A stretch of 28,675 nt of DNA from Streptococcus panodentis. GTDB lineage: Bacteria > Bacillota > Bacilli > Lactobacillales > Streptococcaceae. Where the stretch lies: positions 1 to 28,675 of the forward strand of contig NZ_QFAY01000032.1 in NCBI RefSeq assembly GCF_017884005.1, written 5' to 3'. Positions 16,476 to 25,459 of this stretch are shown one piece after another. The position numbers were made by a program, and so were the translations under genes. Each line of letters opens with the position of its first letter. Within the stretch, counting starts at the first letter, position 1. Below the pieces are notes generated by a model. It was not told the DNA's origin and did no database searches. It saw only the letters and a program-made list of their open reading frames with translations.

Positions 16476-16913
16476 ATGAGAAAAAGTGATCGTCATCAGC
16501 TCGTTAAAATGATGATTAAGGAGGAAAAACTGGGCACCCAGAAGGAAATTCAGGACCGCCTGGAGGCGCAGGGGATTTATGTGACCCAGACCACCCTGTC
16601 CCGCGATCTGCGGGAAATCGGCCTGACCAAGGTTAAAAAGGGCGGCCAGACTTATTATGTCCTGGCCCATGAAACAGAAGAAATTGATTTGATTGAATTT
16701 TTGGCCAGACATATTCAGAGTGTGGCCCGTGCGGAATTTAGCTTGGTTTTTCGGACCGGTCTGGGAGAGGCGACGGTCTTAGCCAATATCGTTGACGGGA
16801 CGCCTGACAGCCGCATCCTTGGGACAGTCGCAGGAGCCAATACCCTGCTGGTAATTTGCCGGGACCAAGCAGCTGCCGGGGAGATTGAAGGACAGATAAG
16901 TGCACTGATGTAA
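16476..16913 (+). CDS. argR: Arginine repressor ArgR/AhrC family
   Basis: Hexameric, arginine-responsive transcription factor; 145 residues. The N-terminal winged helix (residues 1-70) includes [15 protein letters not shown] and the recognition segment [14 protein letters not shown]. The C-terminal oligomerisation and arginine-binding domain contains [15 protein letters not shown], corresponding to the GTIAGDDT-type motif. AATGAGG precedes the ATG. It is followed by mutS after 64 bases and they may be cotranscribed in part. Streptococci usually have several ArgR paralogues; which one this is cannot be told here. Confidence 0.93.
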   Translation: MRKSDRHQLVKMMIKEEKLGTQKEIQDRLEAQGIYVTQTTLSRDLREIGLTKVKKGGQTYYVLAHETEEIDLIEFLARHIQSVARAEFSLVFRTGLGEATVLANIVDGTPDSRILGTVAGANTLLVICRDQAAAGEIEGQISALM

Positions 16914-16923
16914 GCGGCACAAC

Positions 16924-16961
16924 GACGAGAGGTTGAGACAGGAGTCCTGGCCTCGTTTGTT
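16924..16961 (+). terminator. Possible weak terminator or attenuator between argR and mutS
   Basis: ACGAGAGG pairs with CCTCGT (two bases unpaired), with an inner AGGA/TCCT, followed by TTGTTTTT. It is imperfect and 17 bases before the mutS start, so it may only lower read-through. Confidence 0.4.
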
Positions 16962-16977
16962 TTTAGAAAGGACAGAG

Positions 16978-19530
16978 ATGACAGCAGACAAATTATCACC
17001 GGGCATGCAGCAGTATTTGGACATCAAGCAGCATTATCCTGATGCTTTTCTGCTTTTCCGCATGGGTGATTTTTATGAGTTATTCTATGATGATGCGGTC
17101 AATGCCGCTCAGATTTTGGAAATTTCTTTAACCAGCCGCAATAAAAATGCTGAAAACCCCATTCCCATGGCAGGGGTGCCTTATCATTCGGCTCAGCAGT
17201 ATATTGATGTTTTGGTCGAGTCGGGCTACAAGGTAGCGATTGCCGAGCAGATGGAGGATCCCAAAGAAGCCAAGGGTGTGGTCAAGCGGGAAGTGGTTCA
17301 GGTTATTACACCGGGTACGGTGGTGGATTCCAGCAAGCCCGACAGTGAAAATAACTTTCTGGCAGCTTTGGACCGGGCAGACGGCCTTTACGGTCTGGCC
17401 TATATGGATCTGGTCACTGGAGAATTTCAGGTGACCAGTCTCAGTGACTTTGCCTTGGTCTGCGGCGAAATCCGCAATCTGCGGGCGCGCGAAGTCGTGC
17501 TGGGCTATGAATTGCCTGAAGCTGAGGAGCAGGTCTTGGCCGGCCAGATGAATCTGCTGCTTTCGCAGGTTGATCAAGCCTTGGAGGATGTGCAGCTGCT
17601 GGGAGACGGTCTGTCCAAGACAGAGCATCAGGCAGCGGGCAAGCTCTTGGAGTATGTTCATCGCACTCAGATGCGGGAGCTCAGCCATTTAAAAAAAGCC
17701 CACCACTATGAAATCAGGGATTTCCTGCAAATGGACTATGCCAGCAAGGCCAGTCTGGATCTGACTGAGAATGCTCGGACAGGAAAGAAGCACGGCAGCC
17801 TTTACTGGCTCATGGATGAGACCAAGACAGCTATGGGGGGCCGTCTGCTGCGGGCTTGGATCCAGCAGCCTTTGATTGATCGGAAGCGGATAGTCCGCCG
17901 TCAGAATATTGTGCAGGACTTTCTGGACCATTTCTTTGAGCGGAGCGATTTGACCGAGAGCCTGAAGGGCGTCTACGATATAGAGCGCCTGGCCAGTCGG
18001 GTGTCTTTTGGCAAGACCAATCCCAAGGACCTGCTGCAGCTGGCTGCTACGCTGGGCAATGTCCCGCAGATCAAGGCGATTTTACAGGGGATGGACAGTC
18101 CGCATCTGGCCGGTCTGGTGGAGCAGATGGATGAAATTCCAGAGCTGGCCGGACTGATTGATGCGGCCATATCCCCGGATGCTCCTCATGTCATCACTGA
18201 AGGCAATATCATCCAGACAGGCTTTGATGAAAGACTGGACAAGTATCGGGTAATCATGCGGGACGGCACAGGCTGGATTGCGGATATGGAGAGCAAGGAA
18301 AGAGAAGCCAGCGGCATCAGCAATCTGAAGATAGAATACAATAAAAAAGATGGCTACTATTTCCATGTGACCAATTCCCAGCTGGCTCGTGTACCCAGCC
18401 ATTTCTTCCGCAAGGCTACTCTTAAGAATTCCGAGCGTTTCGGGACGGAAGAGCTGGCCCGGATTGAGGGAGAAATGCTGGAGGCGCGTGAGAAGTCTGC
18501 CAATCTGGAGTATGAGATTTTCATGCGCATCCGTGAGGAAGCCGGCAAGTACATCCAGCGCCTGCAAAGTCTGGCAACGGCTTTGGCGACAGTTGATGTC
18601 CTGCAGAGCTTTGCGGCAGTGGCTGAGCAGCAGCATCTGGTGCGGCCGGACTTTACGGAAGAGCGGGAGCTCCGGATTGAGAAGGGCCGGCATGCGGTGG
18701 TAGAAAAGGTCATGGGAGCCCAGAGTTACATTCCCAACAGCATTGTTTTAGATGCGGCGACTGATATTCAGCTGATTACAGGGCCCAATATGAGCGGGAA
18801 GTCTACCTACATGCGTCAGCTGGCCATTATCGTCATCATGGCTCAGATGGGCTCTTATGTGCCGGCGGAGTCTGCCAGTCTGCCCATTTTCGATGCCATT
18901 TTTACCCGGATTGGGGCAGCGGATGATCTGGTATCCGGCCAGTCGACCTTCATGGTGGAGATGATGGAGGCCAACCGGGCCATTCGCCAGGCCAGCCAGC
19001 ATTCGCTCATCCTCTTTGATGAGCTGGGCCGGGGAACGGCGACCTATGATGGGATGGCGCTGGCTCAGGCTATTATCGAATACATCCATGACCGGACGGG
19101 GGCCAAGACCCTTTTTGCCACCCACTATCATGAGCTGACAGATCTGGAGCATTCTCTGAATCGGCTGGAAAATGTCCATGTCGCGACCTTGGAAAAGGAT
19201 GGGCAGGTGACCTTCCTGCACAAGATTGAGCCGGGACCGGCTGATAAATCCTACGGGATTCATGTGGCTAAGATTGCCGGTATGCCGGAAGACCTGCTGG
19301 AGCGGGCTGACAGCATCCTGACTATGCTGGAAGGCCAGGATCGGCAGTCGCCTGCGGCCTCTCCAAATCCCCCCACACCAGCAGTCCGTCCGCAGGTTTC
19401 TGAGCAAATCAGTCTCTTTGCAGAAGAACCGGAAAACCCAGTCCTGGAAGATCTGCGCCAGCTGGACCTCTACAACATGACCCCGCTGGAAGTCCTAACC
19501 GCAGTGGCGGAGATGAAGAAGAAGCTGTGA
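16978..19530 (+). CDS. mutS: DNA mismatch repair protein MutS
   Basis: Mismatch-recognition ATPase (HexA in pneumococcus) that recruits MutL; 850 residues. The mismatch-wedge motif is F32-Y33-E34 in GDFYELF. The connector, lever and clamp regions follow, then the ABC-type ATPase with Walker [10 protein letters not shown] (602-610), STFMVEM signature, Walker [16 protein letters not shown] and ATHYHEL. The start at 16978 is chosen over one 15 codons upstream because AGAAAGGA lies before it and [17 protein letters not shown] is the family start. The C-terminal 70 residues include a Pro-rich linker and a tail [20 protein letters not shown] typical of a dimer/tetramer or clamp-binding end. A bidirectional terminator follows. 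Confidence 0.97.
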   Translation: MTADKLSPGMQQYLDIKQHYPDAFLLFRMGDFYELFYDDAVNAAQILEISLTSRNKNAENPIPMAGVPYHSAQQYIDVLVESGYKVAIAEQMEDPKEAKGVVKREVVQVITPGTVVDSSKPDSENNFLAALDRADGLYGLAYMDLVTGEFQVTSLSDFALVCGEIRNLRAREVVLGYELPEAEEQVLAGQMNLLLSQVDQALEDVQLLGDGLSKTEHQAAGKLLEYVHRTQMRELSHLKKAHHYEIRDFLQMDYASKASLDLTENARTGKKHGSLYWLMDETKTAMGGRLLRAWIQQPLIDRKRIVRRQNIVQDFLDHFFERSDLTESLKGVYDIERLASRVSFGKTNPKDLLQLAATLGNVPQIKAILQGMDSPHLAGLVEQMDEIPELAGLIDAAISPDAPHVITEGNIIQTGFDERLDKYRVIMRDGTGWIADMESKEREASGISNLKIEYNKKDGYYFHVTNSQLARVPSHFFRKATLKNSERFGTEELARIEGEMLEAREKSANLEYEIFMRIREEAGKYIQRLQSLATALATVDVLQSFAAVAEQQHLVRPDFTEERELRIEKGRHAVVEKVMGAQSYIPNSIVLDAATDIQLITGPNMSGKSTYMRQLAIIVIMAQMGSYVPAESASLPIFDAIFTRIGAADDLVSGQSTFMVEMMEANRAIRQASQHSLILFDELGRGTATYDGMALAQAIIEYIHDRTGAKTLFATHYHELTDLEHSLNRLENVHVATLEKDGQVTFLHKIEPGPADKSYGIHVAKIAGMPEDLLERADSILTMLEGQDRQSPAASPNPPTPAVRPQVSEQISLFAEEPENPVLEDLRQLDLYNMTPLEVLTAVAEMKKKL

Positions 19531-19533
19531 AAG

Positions 19534-19576
19534 AAAAGAACAAACTTGATTCTATTGCAAGTCTGTTCTTTTTTTC
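19534..19576. terminator. Bidirectional terminator between mutS and the DUF3021 gene
   Basis: AAAAGAACA-A-ACTTG, nine-base loop, CAAGT-C-TGTTCTTTT followed by more T: a 14-bp stem with one mismatch. It works for the converging leftward gene as well. Confidence 0.88.
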
Positions 19577-20047
19577 TCACGATTTGCTCGTCAAACTGCT
19601 GTTGATTTTTTTGATTTTCTGGTAGGTATGATAGTAGATAGCAGCTGCTATAATCAAGTAAATCAGGGTAAATTCTCCGATAGCGGCCAGGGTCAGATTG
19701 GGTATTTTTGCGGCTGGGAAAAAGCCGGCTAGGTTGGACAGGAGTGCGAAAGTCAGAATCATTACTCCATAGTGGCTGAGGATGGAGCGCAGCAAGCTCC
19801 AGTCTCTTTGGAAAAAGCTTCCGCTCCATCTGAAAACAGTCCCCATGGTAAACCAGATAAGCAGGCAGTAGAGCATGATAAGGGAAACATGGATATGCTG
19901 GCTCAAAAAGAAGAGGCCGATAGGGGAGCGAGGGTGCAGCGGCAGATAGTTTGGACTGTAGAAGTAGGAAATGATCATGGAGATGAAGAGGCCGATAAAG
20001 GTTCCTCCAATTCCTCCGAAAAAGAGTTCTTTAAGACGAATTTTCAT
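19577..20047 (-). CDS. DUF3021 family membrane protein, partner of LytTR regulator
   Basis: The protein has 156 residues and four hydrophobic segments: about 10-30 (GGIGGTFIGLFISMIISYFY), 45-70 (LFFLSQHIHVSLIMLYCLLIWF), 90-112 (HYGVMILTFALLSNLAGFF) and 118-140 (LTLAAIGEFTLIYLIIAAAIYY), with a basic cytoplasmic tail. Its start overlaps the end of the LytTR gene by four bases (ATGA), so the two are translationally coupled. Known: in streptococcal LytTR regulatory systems such as HdrRM and BrsRM, a small membrane protein holds the LytTR regulator inactive. Inferred: this protein is the membrane inhibitor or sensor of the adjacent regulator. The signal is unknown. Confidence 0.8.
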   Translation of the reverse strand: MKIRLKELFFGGIGGTFIGLFISMIISYFYSPNYLPLHPRSPIGLFFLSQHIHVSLIMLYCLLIWFTMGTVFRWSGSFFQRDWSLLRSILSHYGVMILTFALLSNLAGFFPAAKIPNLTLAAIGEFTLIYLIIAAAIYYHTYQKIKKINSSLTSKS

Positions 20048-20484
20048 AGTTGCAACCTTTCTTTGATGGATTTGAGATAGCGGCGGGATGAGTAAGTCTG
20101 AACGCCGTTTTTCAGAAATATCTGAATCAGACCATTTGGAGTCAGCCTGAGGTGGCTGATTTGCCGGCTGTTGATTATCTCTGACTGGGAAATCTGCAGG
20201 AAATACTCTGGCAGGGTCTCTAGCAGCTGGTAGAGAGGCTGCTGGCTTCGATAGCTGCCGTCTGCTGTTCGGACCTGGATTTGCCGGTTTTCTGTATAGA
20301 TTCGGTAGATTTCCTCTGTGTTCAGCAGATAGATTTGGTCTTCTCTTTTGACATGGAGCTGGTCCTGTTTACCCAGATTTTGAGAAAAACGGACCAATTT
20401 TTGAATGTTCTCTGTCATGTGGCGGGCTTCAATGCTGACGGAGTCTTCAGTGGTTTGAGGATCGATTCGTAGATTGACTTTCAT
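20044..20484 (-). CDS. LytTR-family DNA-binding regulator
   Basis: The protein has 146 residues. The N-terminal ~45 residues are a short lead (MKVNLRIDPQTTEDSVSIEA) and the C-terminal ~100 are a LytTR domain (DQIYLLNTEEIYRIYTENRQ, then QPLYQLLETLPEYFLQISQS and IINSRQISHLRL). There is no receiver domain, so it is not a classical response regulator; control must come from another partner, most likely the DUF3021 protein. The start at 20484 is chosen over one 17 codons upstream because GGAGGA lies at 20491-20496 on this strand and the -10 box falls between the two starts. Two direct repeats upstream of its promoter fit LytTR binding and positive autoregulation. Confidence 0.88.
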   Translation of the reverse strand: MKVNLRIDPQTTEDSVSIEARHMTENIQKLVRFSQNLGKQDQLHVKREDQIYLLNTEEIYRIYTENRQIQVRTADGSYRSQQPLYQLLETLPEYFLQISQSEIINSRQISHLRLTPNGLIQIFLKNGVQTYSSRRYLKSIKERLQL

Positions 20485-20506
20485 TTCTTTTCCTCCTTTC
20501 CCCTTT

Positions 20507-20535
20507 ATTAAACCGCAGTTCAGCGAATAAAACAA
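20507..20535 (-). promoter_or_regulatory. Promoter of the LytTR-DUF3021 operon
   Basis: On the leftward strand the -35 is TTGTTT (20535-20530) and the -10 is TTTAAT (20512-20507), with a 17-bp spacer. Both boxes are imperfect, as in an activator-dependent promoter. The leader would be very short, with the Shine-Dalgarno sequence about ten bases from the start site. Confidence 0.6.
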
Positions 20536-20541
20536 GGGCTT

Positions 20542-20574
20542 CTGCCTATTCGGTCGGCTCGGCTGTCTATTCGG
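20542..20574 (-). promoter_or_regulatory. Probable LytTR operator: 12-bp direct repeats, 21-bp period
   Basis: CTGCCTATTCGG (20542-20553) and CTGTCTATTCGG (20563-20574) differ at one base and start exactly 21 bases, two helical turns, apart. The nearer copy ends six bases upstream of the operon's -35. LytTR proteins typically bind two direct repeats with this period. Confidence 0.75.
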
Positions 20575-20602
20575 CAGAAAAGCGGGAGGGCAAAGCTATC
20601 CC

Positions 20603-20631
20603 CTGATAGAAAAACCTCAATGTGTTATAAT
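20603..20631 (+). promoter_or_regulatory. mutL promoter
   Basis: TGn-extended -10 TATAAT (20626-20631) with a weak -35 CTGATA (20603-20608) and a 17-bp spacer, 29 bases before the mutL start. The LytTR repeats lie just upstream, so binding there could also touch mutL. Confidence 0.7.
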
Positions 20632-20659
20632 AGGAGTCACTAGAAGGACGGAGAAAGCT

Positions 20660-22606
20660 ATGTCAAAAATTATGGAACTGCCAGAAATTCTGGCCAATCA
20701 GATTGCAGCAGGGGAGGTCATTGAGCGGCCCAGCAGCGTGGTCAAGGAGCTGGTGGAAAATTCTATTGATGCGGGTGCAAGCCAGATCACGATTGAAGTT
20801 GAAGAAGCTGGTCTTAAAAGCATTCAGGTGACGGACAACGGCGAAGGCATTGAGCATGAAGATGCGGCCCTGGCCCTGCGCCGTCATGCGACCAGCAAAA
20901 TAAAAAAACAGGCCGATCTCTTTCGGATTCGGACCTTGGGGTTTCGGGGGGAGGCCATTCCCTCTATTGCTTCGGTGTCGCACTTTCGTCTGGAAACAGC
21001 GACGGAAGGCAGCCGGCACGGTACCTTGCTGCTGGCCCGAGGCGGGGAGATAGAGCAGCTGGAGCCGGTCAGCCGGCCTGTCGGAACGACCATTCGGGTT
21101 GAAGACCTCTTTTTCAATACGCCTGCCCGGCTCAAATATGTCAAAAGCCAGCAGGCAGAGCTGTCCCATATCGTGGATACCATCAACCGTCTCAGTCTGG
21201 CTCACCCCGAAGTGGCCTTTACCTTGCTAAATGACGGCCGGGAACTGACCCGGACAGCCGGGAGCGGCAGTCTCCGTCAGGCTATTGCTGGGATTTATGG
21301 CTTGGCTACGGCCAAGAAAATGATAGAAATTGCTGCATCAGATCTGGATTTTGAAGTGACCGGCTATGTCAGCTTGCCTGAGCTGACCCGTGCCAACCGC
21401 AACTATATTACCATCCTCATCAATGGCCGTTATATCAAAAATTTCCTGCTCAATCGAGCGATTTTGGACGGCTACGGCAGCAAGCTCATGGTGGGCCGCT
21501 TTCCGCTGGCGGTCATCAATATCCAGATAGACCCCTATCTGGCTGATGTCAATGTCCATCCGACCAAACAGGAAGTGCGGATTTCCAAGGAGCGGGAGCT
21601 CATGGCCTTGATTTCAAAGGCTGTCGCAGCCAGTCTCAAAGAGCAGGATTTGATTCCCGATGCACTGGAAAATCTCGCTAAGTCCAGCATTCAGCGCGCA
21701 AAAAAACCAGAACAGACCAGCCTGCCCCTCAAAGAAAACCGCCTTTATTATGACAAAGGAAGCAATGATTTTTATGTCAAGCCGCAGGTGGCCGAGCATC
21801 AGGCTTCCTTTGGCCAAGTTGACAGTTCTGTCAAGAAGGTTGACAGCGAAAAAGAGGCAGTTCAGTCAGCATCCTCTGTAAAATTTGCAGAAAGAAAAAG
21901 CCCAGACTATGACCAGCTGGACCATCCAGAATTGGATCAAAAGAGTCTGGAGCGGGCTCTGGATAAGCTGGAAAATGAAGAAAAGTCCACCTTCCCTGAG
22001 TTGGAATACTTCGGTCAGATGCATGGCACCTATCTCTTTGCTCAGGGCACAGGCGGTCTCTATATCATCGACCAGCATGCCGCTCAGGAGCGGGTCAAGT
22101 ATGAGGATTACCGGGAAAAGATTGGCGATGTAGACGGCAGCCAACAGCAGCTTTTGGTGCCCTACCTCTTTGAATTTCCAGCGGACGATGTGCTGCGGCT
22201 GCAGCAGCGGATGCACTTGCTGGAAGAAGTCGGGGTGTTCTTAGAAGACTACGGCAGCAACCAGTTTATCCTGCGTGAACACCCTATCTGGATGAAGGAG
22301 GAGGAAATCGAGTCCGGTATCTATGAGATGTGTGACATGCTCCTCCTGACCAAGGAAGTCTCTATCAAGAAATACCGGGCAGAGCTGGCCATCATGATGT
22401 CCTGCAAACGCTCGATTAAGGCTAATCACCGTCTGGACGAGCATTCGGCGCGTGATCTGCTTTTCCAGCTGTCCCAGTGCGACAATCCCTACAACTGCCC
22501 CCATGGCCGGCCGGTTCTAGTCAACTTCACCAAGTCTGATATGGAAAAAATGTTCCGCCGCATTCAGGAAAACCACACCAGCCTGCGGGAGCTAGGGAAG
22601 TATTAG
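20660..22606 (+). CDS. mutL: DNA mismatch repair protein MutL
   Basis: GHKL-type ATPase that couples MutS to strand removal (HexB in pneumococcus); 648 residues. The N-terminal ATPase motifs are [19 protein letters not shown] and [13 protein letters not shown], followed by [10 protein letters not shown] and the lid. A variable charged linker spans about residues 330-440. The C-terminal domain has [12 protein letters not shown] (471-482), fitting the DQHA(X)2E(X)4E metal-binding endonuclease motif, plus NCPHGRP (from about 612). This indicates a nicking MutL as in bacteria without MutH. The start has GGACGGAGAAAG upstream. It is separated from mutS by a leftward regulator pair. Confidence 0.97.
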   Translation: MSKIMELPEILANQIAAGEVIERPSSVVKELVENSIDAGASQITIEVEEAGLKSIQVTDNGEGIEHEDAALALRRHATSKIKKQADLFRIRTLGFRGEAIPSIASVSHFRLETATEGSRHGTLLLARGGEIEQLEPVSRPVGTTIRVEDLFFNTPARLKYVKSQQAELSHIVDTINRLSLAHPEVAFTLLNDGRELTRTAGSGSLRQAIAGIYGLATAKKMIEIAASDLDFEVTGYVSLPELTRANRNYITILINGRYIKNFLLNRAILDGYGSKLMVGRFPLAVINIQIDPYLADVNVHPTKQEVRISKERELMALISKAVAASLKEQDLIPDALENLAKSSIQRAKKPEQTSLPLKENRLYYDKGSNDFYVKPQVAEHQASFGQVDSSVKKVDSEKEAVQSASSVKFAERKSPDYDQLDHPELDQKSLERALDKLENEEKSTFPELEYFGQMHGTYLFAQGTGGLYIIDQHAAQERVKYEDYREKIGDVDGSQQQLLVPYLFEFPADDVLRLQQRMHLLEEVGVFLEDYGSNQFILREHPIWMKEEEIESGIYEMCDMLLLTKEVSIKKYRAELAIMMSCKRSIKANHRLDEHSARDLLFQLSQCDNPYNCPHGRPVLVNFTKSDMEKMFRRIQENHTSLRELGKY

Positions 22607-22614
22607 AAAATATC

Positions 22615-22650
22615 AAAAGGACTCCAGTCAAACGACTGAAGCCTTTTTTA
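22615..22650 (+). terminator. Terminator after mutL
   Basis: AAAAGGACTCCAGTC, loop AAAC, GACTGAAGCCTTTTTT: a long stem with small mismatches ending in six T. It also lies at the end of the converging XRE gene. Confidence 0.85.
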
Positions 22651-22680
22651 GATGCAGGAGGATGAATCGTTGCCCTGCCG

Positions 22681-23169
22681 TCACTGTTTTCCTTCTTCCT
22701 TTTTTGAATCAAGCCCGATGACCTTATCCAGATACTTTTCTTTAATCTTGAGGCCTTTGTTAATGGCTATGGCCGAGGCCATGAGCAGGAAAAAGCTCAG
22801 CCAGACCAGCATGGTAAACTTGGCCGGAAAACCGGACCCGGCGAAGAAAAGGAAGATGGCCAGAGCAGACACGAAAACAGAAAGAACCTGCCAGAAGCCG
22901 TAGGATTTCACTTCCTTGTAATAGCGGTCTTTTTCGTTTTCTGATAGGACAGGTTTTATTTCTGGTTTTGGACTTTCCTCTAACAGCAGGTAATCCGTCG
23001 TCACTTGGAAAATCCGGCTCAGTTCGACGATTTTCTCAAGTTCCGGCAGGGCCTGGCCGGATTCCCACTTAGAAATGCTCTGGCGGGAAACATTGACCTT
23101 CTCAGCCAGCAGTTCCTGGGACCAGCCCTTTTCCTTTCTCAGTTCAAATAATTTATCAGCCAGTTTCAT
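22681..23169 (-). CDS. XRE-family regulator with two C-terminal membrane helices
   Basis: The protein has 162 residues. The N-terminal HTH_3 domain (about residues 4-60) includes [20 protein letters not shown] and [19 protein letters not shown] linker with charged residues leads to two hydrophobic segments near residues 90-113 ([20 protein letters not shown]) and 116-137 ([20 protein letters not shown]), then a Lys-rich tail. A membrane-tethered DNA-binding protein is likely. The start at 23169 is preferred over one four codons upstream because AAGGTGG lies at a good distance. It sits opposite to and between mutL and ruvA. Targets and signal are unknown. Confidence 0.85.
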   Translation of the reverse strand: MKLADKLFELRKEKGWSQELLAEKVNVSRQSISKWESGQALPELEKIVELSRIFQVTTDYLLLEESPKPEIKPVLSENEKDRYYKEVKSYGFWQVLSVFVSALAIFLFFAGSGFPAKFTMLVWLSFFLLMASAIAINKGLKIKEKYLDKVIGLDSKKEEGKQ

Positions 23170-23296
23170 GACAACTACCACCTTTTCTTTTTCTGTCTTT
23201 ATTCTAGCAAATCTCTTTGCTTTTGAGAATACAGCCTGCTTTCCTTTTTGTCAACCAGAAGTTGCAGTTGTATTAGCAGTTTCAAAAGAGAAAATA

Positions 23297-23305
23297 TGAT
23301 ATACT
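23297..23305 (+). promoter_or_regulatory. ruvA-tag promoter (extended -10)
   Basis: TGATATACT is a TGn-extended -10 box 33 bases before the ruvA ATG. No clear -35. It makes ruvA independent of mutL transcription. Confidence 0.6.
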
Positions 23306-23338
23306 AGAAAGGCAAATTGATGAAAAAGAAGGAAAATC

Positions 23339-23929
23339 ATGTACGAATATTTTAAAGGAATTATCAGTAAAATCACAGCCAAGTATATCGTGCTGGAGAC
23401 AGGTAATATTGGCTATATTCTCCATGTGGCCAATCCCTACAGCTACTCAGGCCAGCTCAATCAGGAAGCCAAGGTCTATGTGCATCAGGTGGTGCGGGAA
23501 GATGCCCAGCTCCTCTACGGTTTTGTGACTGAGGAGGAAAAGCAGCTTTTTCTCAGTTTAATCTCGGTCTCCGGTATCGGGCCTGTCTCTGCCCTGGCCA
23601 TTATCGCAGCAGATGACAATGCCGGTCTGGTGCAGGCCATTGAGCAGAAAAACATCACCTACCTGACCAAGTTTCCCAAGATTGGCAAAAAAACAGCCCA
23701 GCAGATGGTGCTGGATCTGGAAGGCAAAGTGGCAGCAACAGGCGGCCCAACAGAAAGCAAGGCGCCTGTCCAGACGGCGGATAACCAGGAGCTGGAGGAA
23801 GCCATGGAAGCCATGCTGGCTCTGGGCTATAAGGCAGCTGAGCTCAAGAAAATCAAGAAATTCTTTGACGGCACGACCGACACAGCTGAAAACTATATCA
23901 AGTCAGCCCTCAAGATGCTGGTGAAATAG
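23339..23929 (+). CDS. ruvA: Holliday junction branch-migration protein RuvA
   Basis: Tetrameric junction-binding subunit that loads the RuvB motor; 196 residues as usual. Domain I is an N-terminal OB-fold ([20 protein letters not shown]). Domain II has two helix-hairpin-helix motifs ([16 protein letters not shown] and [19 protein letters not shown]). A short variable linker leads to domain III ([20 protein letters not shown]), which contacts RuvB. GAAGGAAAA precedes the ATG. The next gene, tag, begins 11 bases after its stop. ruvB is not in the window, as is common in streptococci. Confidence 0.96.
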   Translation: MYEYFKGIISKITAKYIVLETGNIGYILHVANPYSYSGQLNQEAKVYVHQVVREDAQLLYGFVTEEEKQLFLSLISVSGIGPVSALAIIAADDNAGLVQAIEQKNITYLTKFPKIGKKTAQQMVLDLEGKVAATGGPTESKAPVQTADNQELEEAMEAMLALGYKAAELKKIKKFFDGTTDTAENYIKSALKMLVK

Positions 23930-23940
23930 GAGGCAATAAC

Positions 23941-24513
23941 ATGACCAAACGCTGCGGTTGGGTAAAGATGAACAATCCTTTATATGTGGCCTATCATGAT
24001 GAGGAGTGGGGCAAACCCCTCCATGATGATCAGAAATTATTTGAACTGCTTTGCATGGAAACCTATCAGGCCGGTCTGTCCTGGGAGACCATTCTCAATA
24101 AGCGTCAAGCCTTCAGGGAGGCTTTTCATCACTACGATGCCCAGAAAATTGCCCAGATGACGGATGCTGATCTGGACCGTCTCTTGGACAATCCTGCCAT
24201 CGTCCGCAACAAGATGAAAATCTATGCGACCAGAGCCAATGCCCAAGCCTATTTAGCTGTTCGGCAGAAGTTTGGTTCTTTCAACGACTACATCTGGTCC
24301 TTTGTCGATTTTAAAAGCATTGACAATCAAATCGCCCACTACAAGGAAGCGCCAGCCAAGACCAAACTGTCGGAAGCAGTGTCCAAAGCGCTGAAAAAAC
24401 AAGGCTTCAAATTTGTCGGTCCTGTCTGTGTTTATTCCTTTATGGAGGCGGCGGGCCTGATTAATGACCATGAGAATGACTGTGACTTTAATCTACATAA
24501 AAATACCGTTTGA
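23941..24513 (+). CDS. tag: DNA-3-methyladenine glycosylase I
   Basis: It removes 3-methyladenine from alkylated DNA; 190 residues. The zinc-binding residues C5, H19, H177 and C181 match the E. coli enzyme's C4/H17/H175/C179 pattern. Also seen: YHDEEWG, the family block METYQAGLSWETILNKR with its conserved Glu and Trp, and VGPVCVYSFMEAAGLINDH. AGGAGG precedes the ATG. It is cotranscribed with ruvA. Its last codons form the left arm of a terminator, and the sequence becomes AT-rich right after it. Confidence 0.96.
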   Translation: MTKRCGWVKMNNPLYVAYHDEEWGKPLHDDQKLFELLCMETYQAGLSWETILNKRQAFREAFHHYDAQKIAQMTDADLDRLLDNPAIVRNKMKIYATRANAQAYLAVRQKFGSFNDYIWSFVDFKSIDNQIAHYKEAPAKTKLSEAVSKALKKQGFKFVGPVCVYSFMEAAGLINDHENDCDFNLHKNTV

Positions 24514-24536
24514 GAAAGATTCTCAACGGTATTTTT
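24500..24536. terminator. Bidirectional terminator between tag and rgg, overlapping the tag stop
   Basis: AAAATACCGTTTGAGAA, loop AGA, TTCTCAACGGTATTTTT: a 16-bp stem with a single bulged T. It includes the tag stop codon (24511-24513) and runs 14 bases into the 3' end of the converging rgg gene. Confidence 0.9.
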
Positions 24537-25371
24537 CAATTTCTTCTTTTAGAGATTTTACTAGCTCTTTTTCATCGGCAAGTTGTAGTAGAGCAATCCC
24601 TTTTTTTATTAATTCGTTATTATTTTTGCAAATTCCAAGTCGAATCTGTGAAAGCCCGAGGGAATCATAACGTTTTTCTTTTTTTGACAAATCGTAAATG
24701 TACTTAGTAATTTCAGCGCATTCTCTCTTTAATCCATTATAAAGATAGATGGTAGAAAGGTTGACTAAGAGTCCGATTTGTACATTATTCCTATAGCGAA
24801 ATGATTTGTATTTTTTTATGCTATTTAAAATCTTTTGGGTAAATTGTTTGATATTTTCTAAAGGGAAGAAATAAAGGATAGTAGAAAGAAGTCGAAAATC
24901 ACTTTCATACCAAGTGTCCTGTTTCTCTAAATACGCCCAAATTTTATTGGTAGCAGCATTAATTTCTTTTGTCTCAGAAATTCCATTTTGTCTCAGATGA
25001 ATAGTAATATTGATGATATCTAAAGCATGTTTAATCGGAATATCGGAATATTTATATAGATATGCCTCGCATTCTCTCTTTAATTGTAACAAACCTTTTG
25101 TCCCTACAATAGACTCACCTTGGTTATAAAGAGAATTTAAAATTTTCTGTCTCTGACTAGGTTGATAATAATCACAAATGTATTTAAATTCTTCTAGTGT
25201 CATATCTATCTGGCGAAGTAAAAAAATCATGGTATCGAACTTTGGCACGACTTGCCCGCTTTCAATTCGTGCCAAAGTTGAGCGAGCTAAAAAATCTCCA
25301 CAAATTTCTTCTTGAGTCAACCCTTTTGATTTCCTAATTTCTTTATAGATTTTTCCATAATCCCAACGCAT
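24523..25371 (-). CDS. Rgg/GadR/MutR-family pheromone-responsive regulator
   Basis: Stand-alone peptide-responsive transcription factor, 282 residues, the usual Rgg length. The N-terminal HTH (about residues 6-62) reads YGKIYKEIRKSKGLTQEEIC, then FLARSTLARIESGQVVPKFD, an arrangement characteristic of Rgg. The rest is an all-helical TPR-like repeat domain that in this family binds short hydrophobic peptides (SHP or XIP). The coding sequence is AT-rich, unlike tag beside it. It is transcribed away from a tiny peptide gene 88 bases from its start codon, the classic rgg-shp layout. Inferred: it binds the processed 29-aa product and controls the bacteriocin-like operon. Which Rgg subgroup it belongs to needs a tree. 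Confidence 0.9.
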   Translation of the reverse strand: MRWDYGKIYKEIRKSKGLTQEEICGDFLARSTLARIESGQVVPKFDTMIFLLRQIDMTLEEFKYICDYYQPSQRQKILNSLYNQGESIVGTKGLLQLKRECEAYLYKYSDIPIKHALDIINITIHLRQNGISETKEINAATNKIWAYLEKQDTWYESDFRLLSTILYFFPLENIKQFTQKILNSIKKYKSFRYRNNVQIGLLVNLSTIYLYNGLKRECAEITKYIYDLSKKEKRYDSLGLSQIRLGICKNNNELIKKGIALLQLADEKELVKSLKEEIEKYR

Positions 25372-25403
25372 AAGACCCCTCTTTGAAAATGTTACTAAAA
25401 GCT

Positions 25404-25438
25404 ACGTTTTGAGAAAGCGTTTTAAAATAGTATATCAT
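25404..25438 (+). promoter_or_regulatory. shp promoter with inverted repeat (candidate Rgg box)
   Basis: -35 TTGAGA (25409-25414), 18-bp spacer, -10 TATCAT (25433-25438). The inverted repeat ACGTTT-TGAGA-AAGCGT (25404-25420; five matched pairs and one G-T) covers the -35 box, a usual position for an Rgg or ComR operator. The boxes are imperfect, fitting dependence on an activator. Confidence 0.55.
25429..25437 (-). promoter_or_regulatory. rgg promoter (extended -10), overlapping the shp promoter
   Basis: On the leftward strand TGATATACT is a TGn-extended -10 box about 58 bases before the rgg start. It shares bases with the rightward -10 (25433-25438), so the two promoters face away from each other and compete for the same DNA. 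Confidence 0.6.
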
Positions 25439-25459
25439 TAAATAAAAGGGAGGGCAAAT

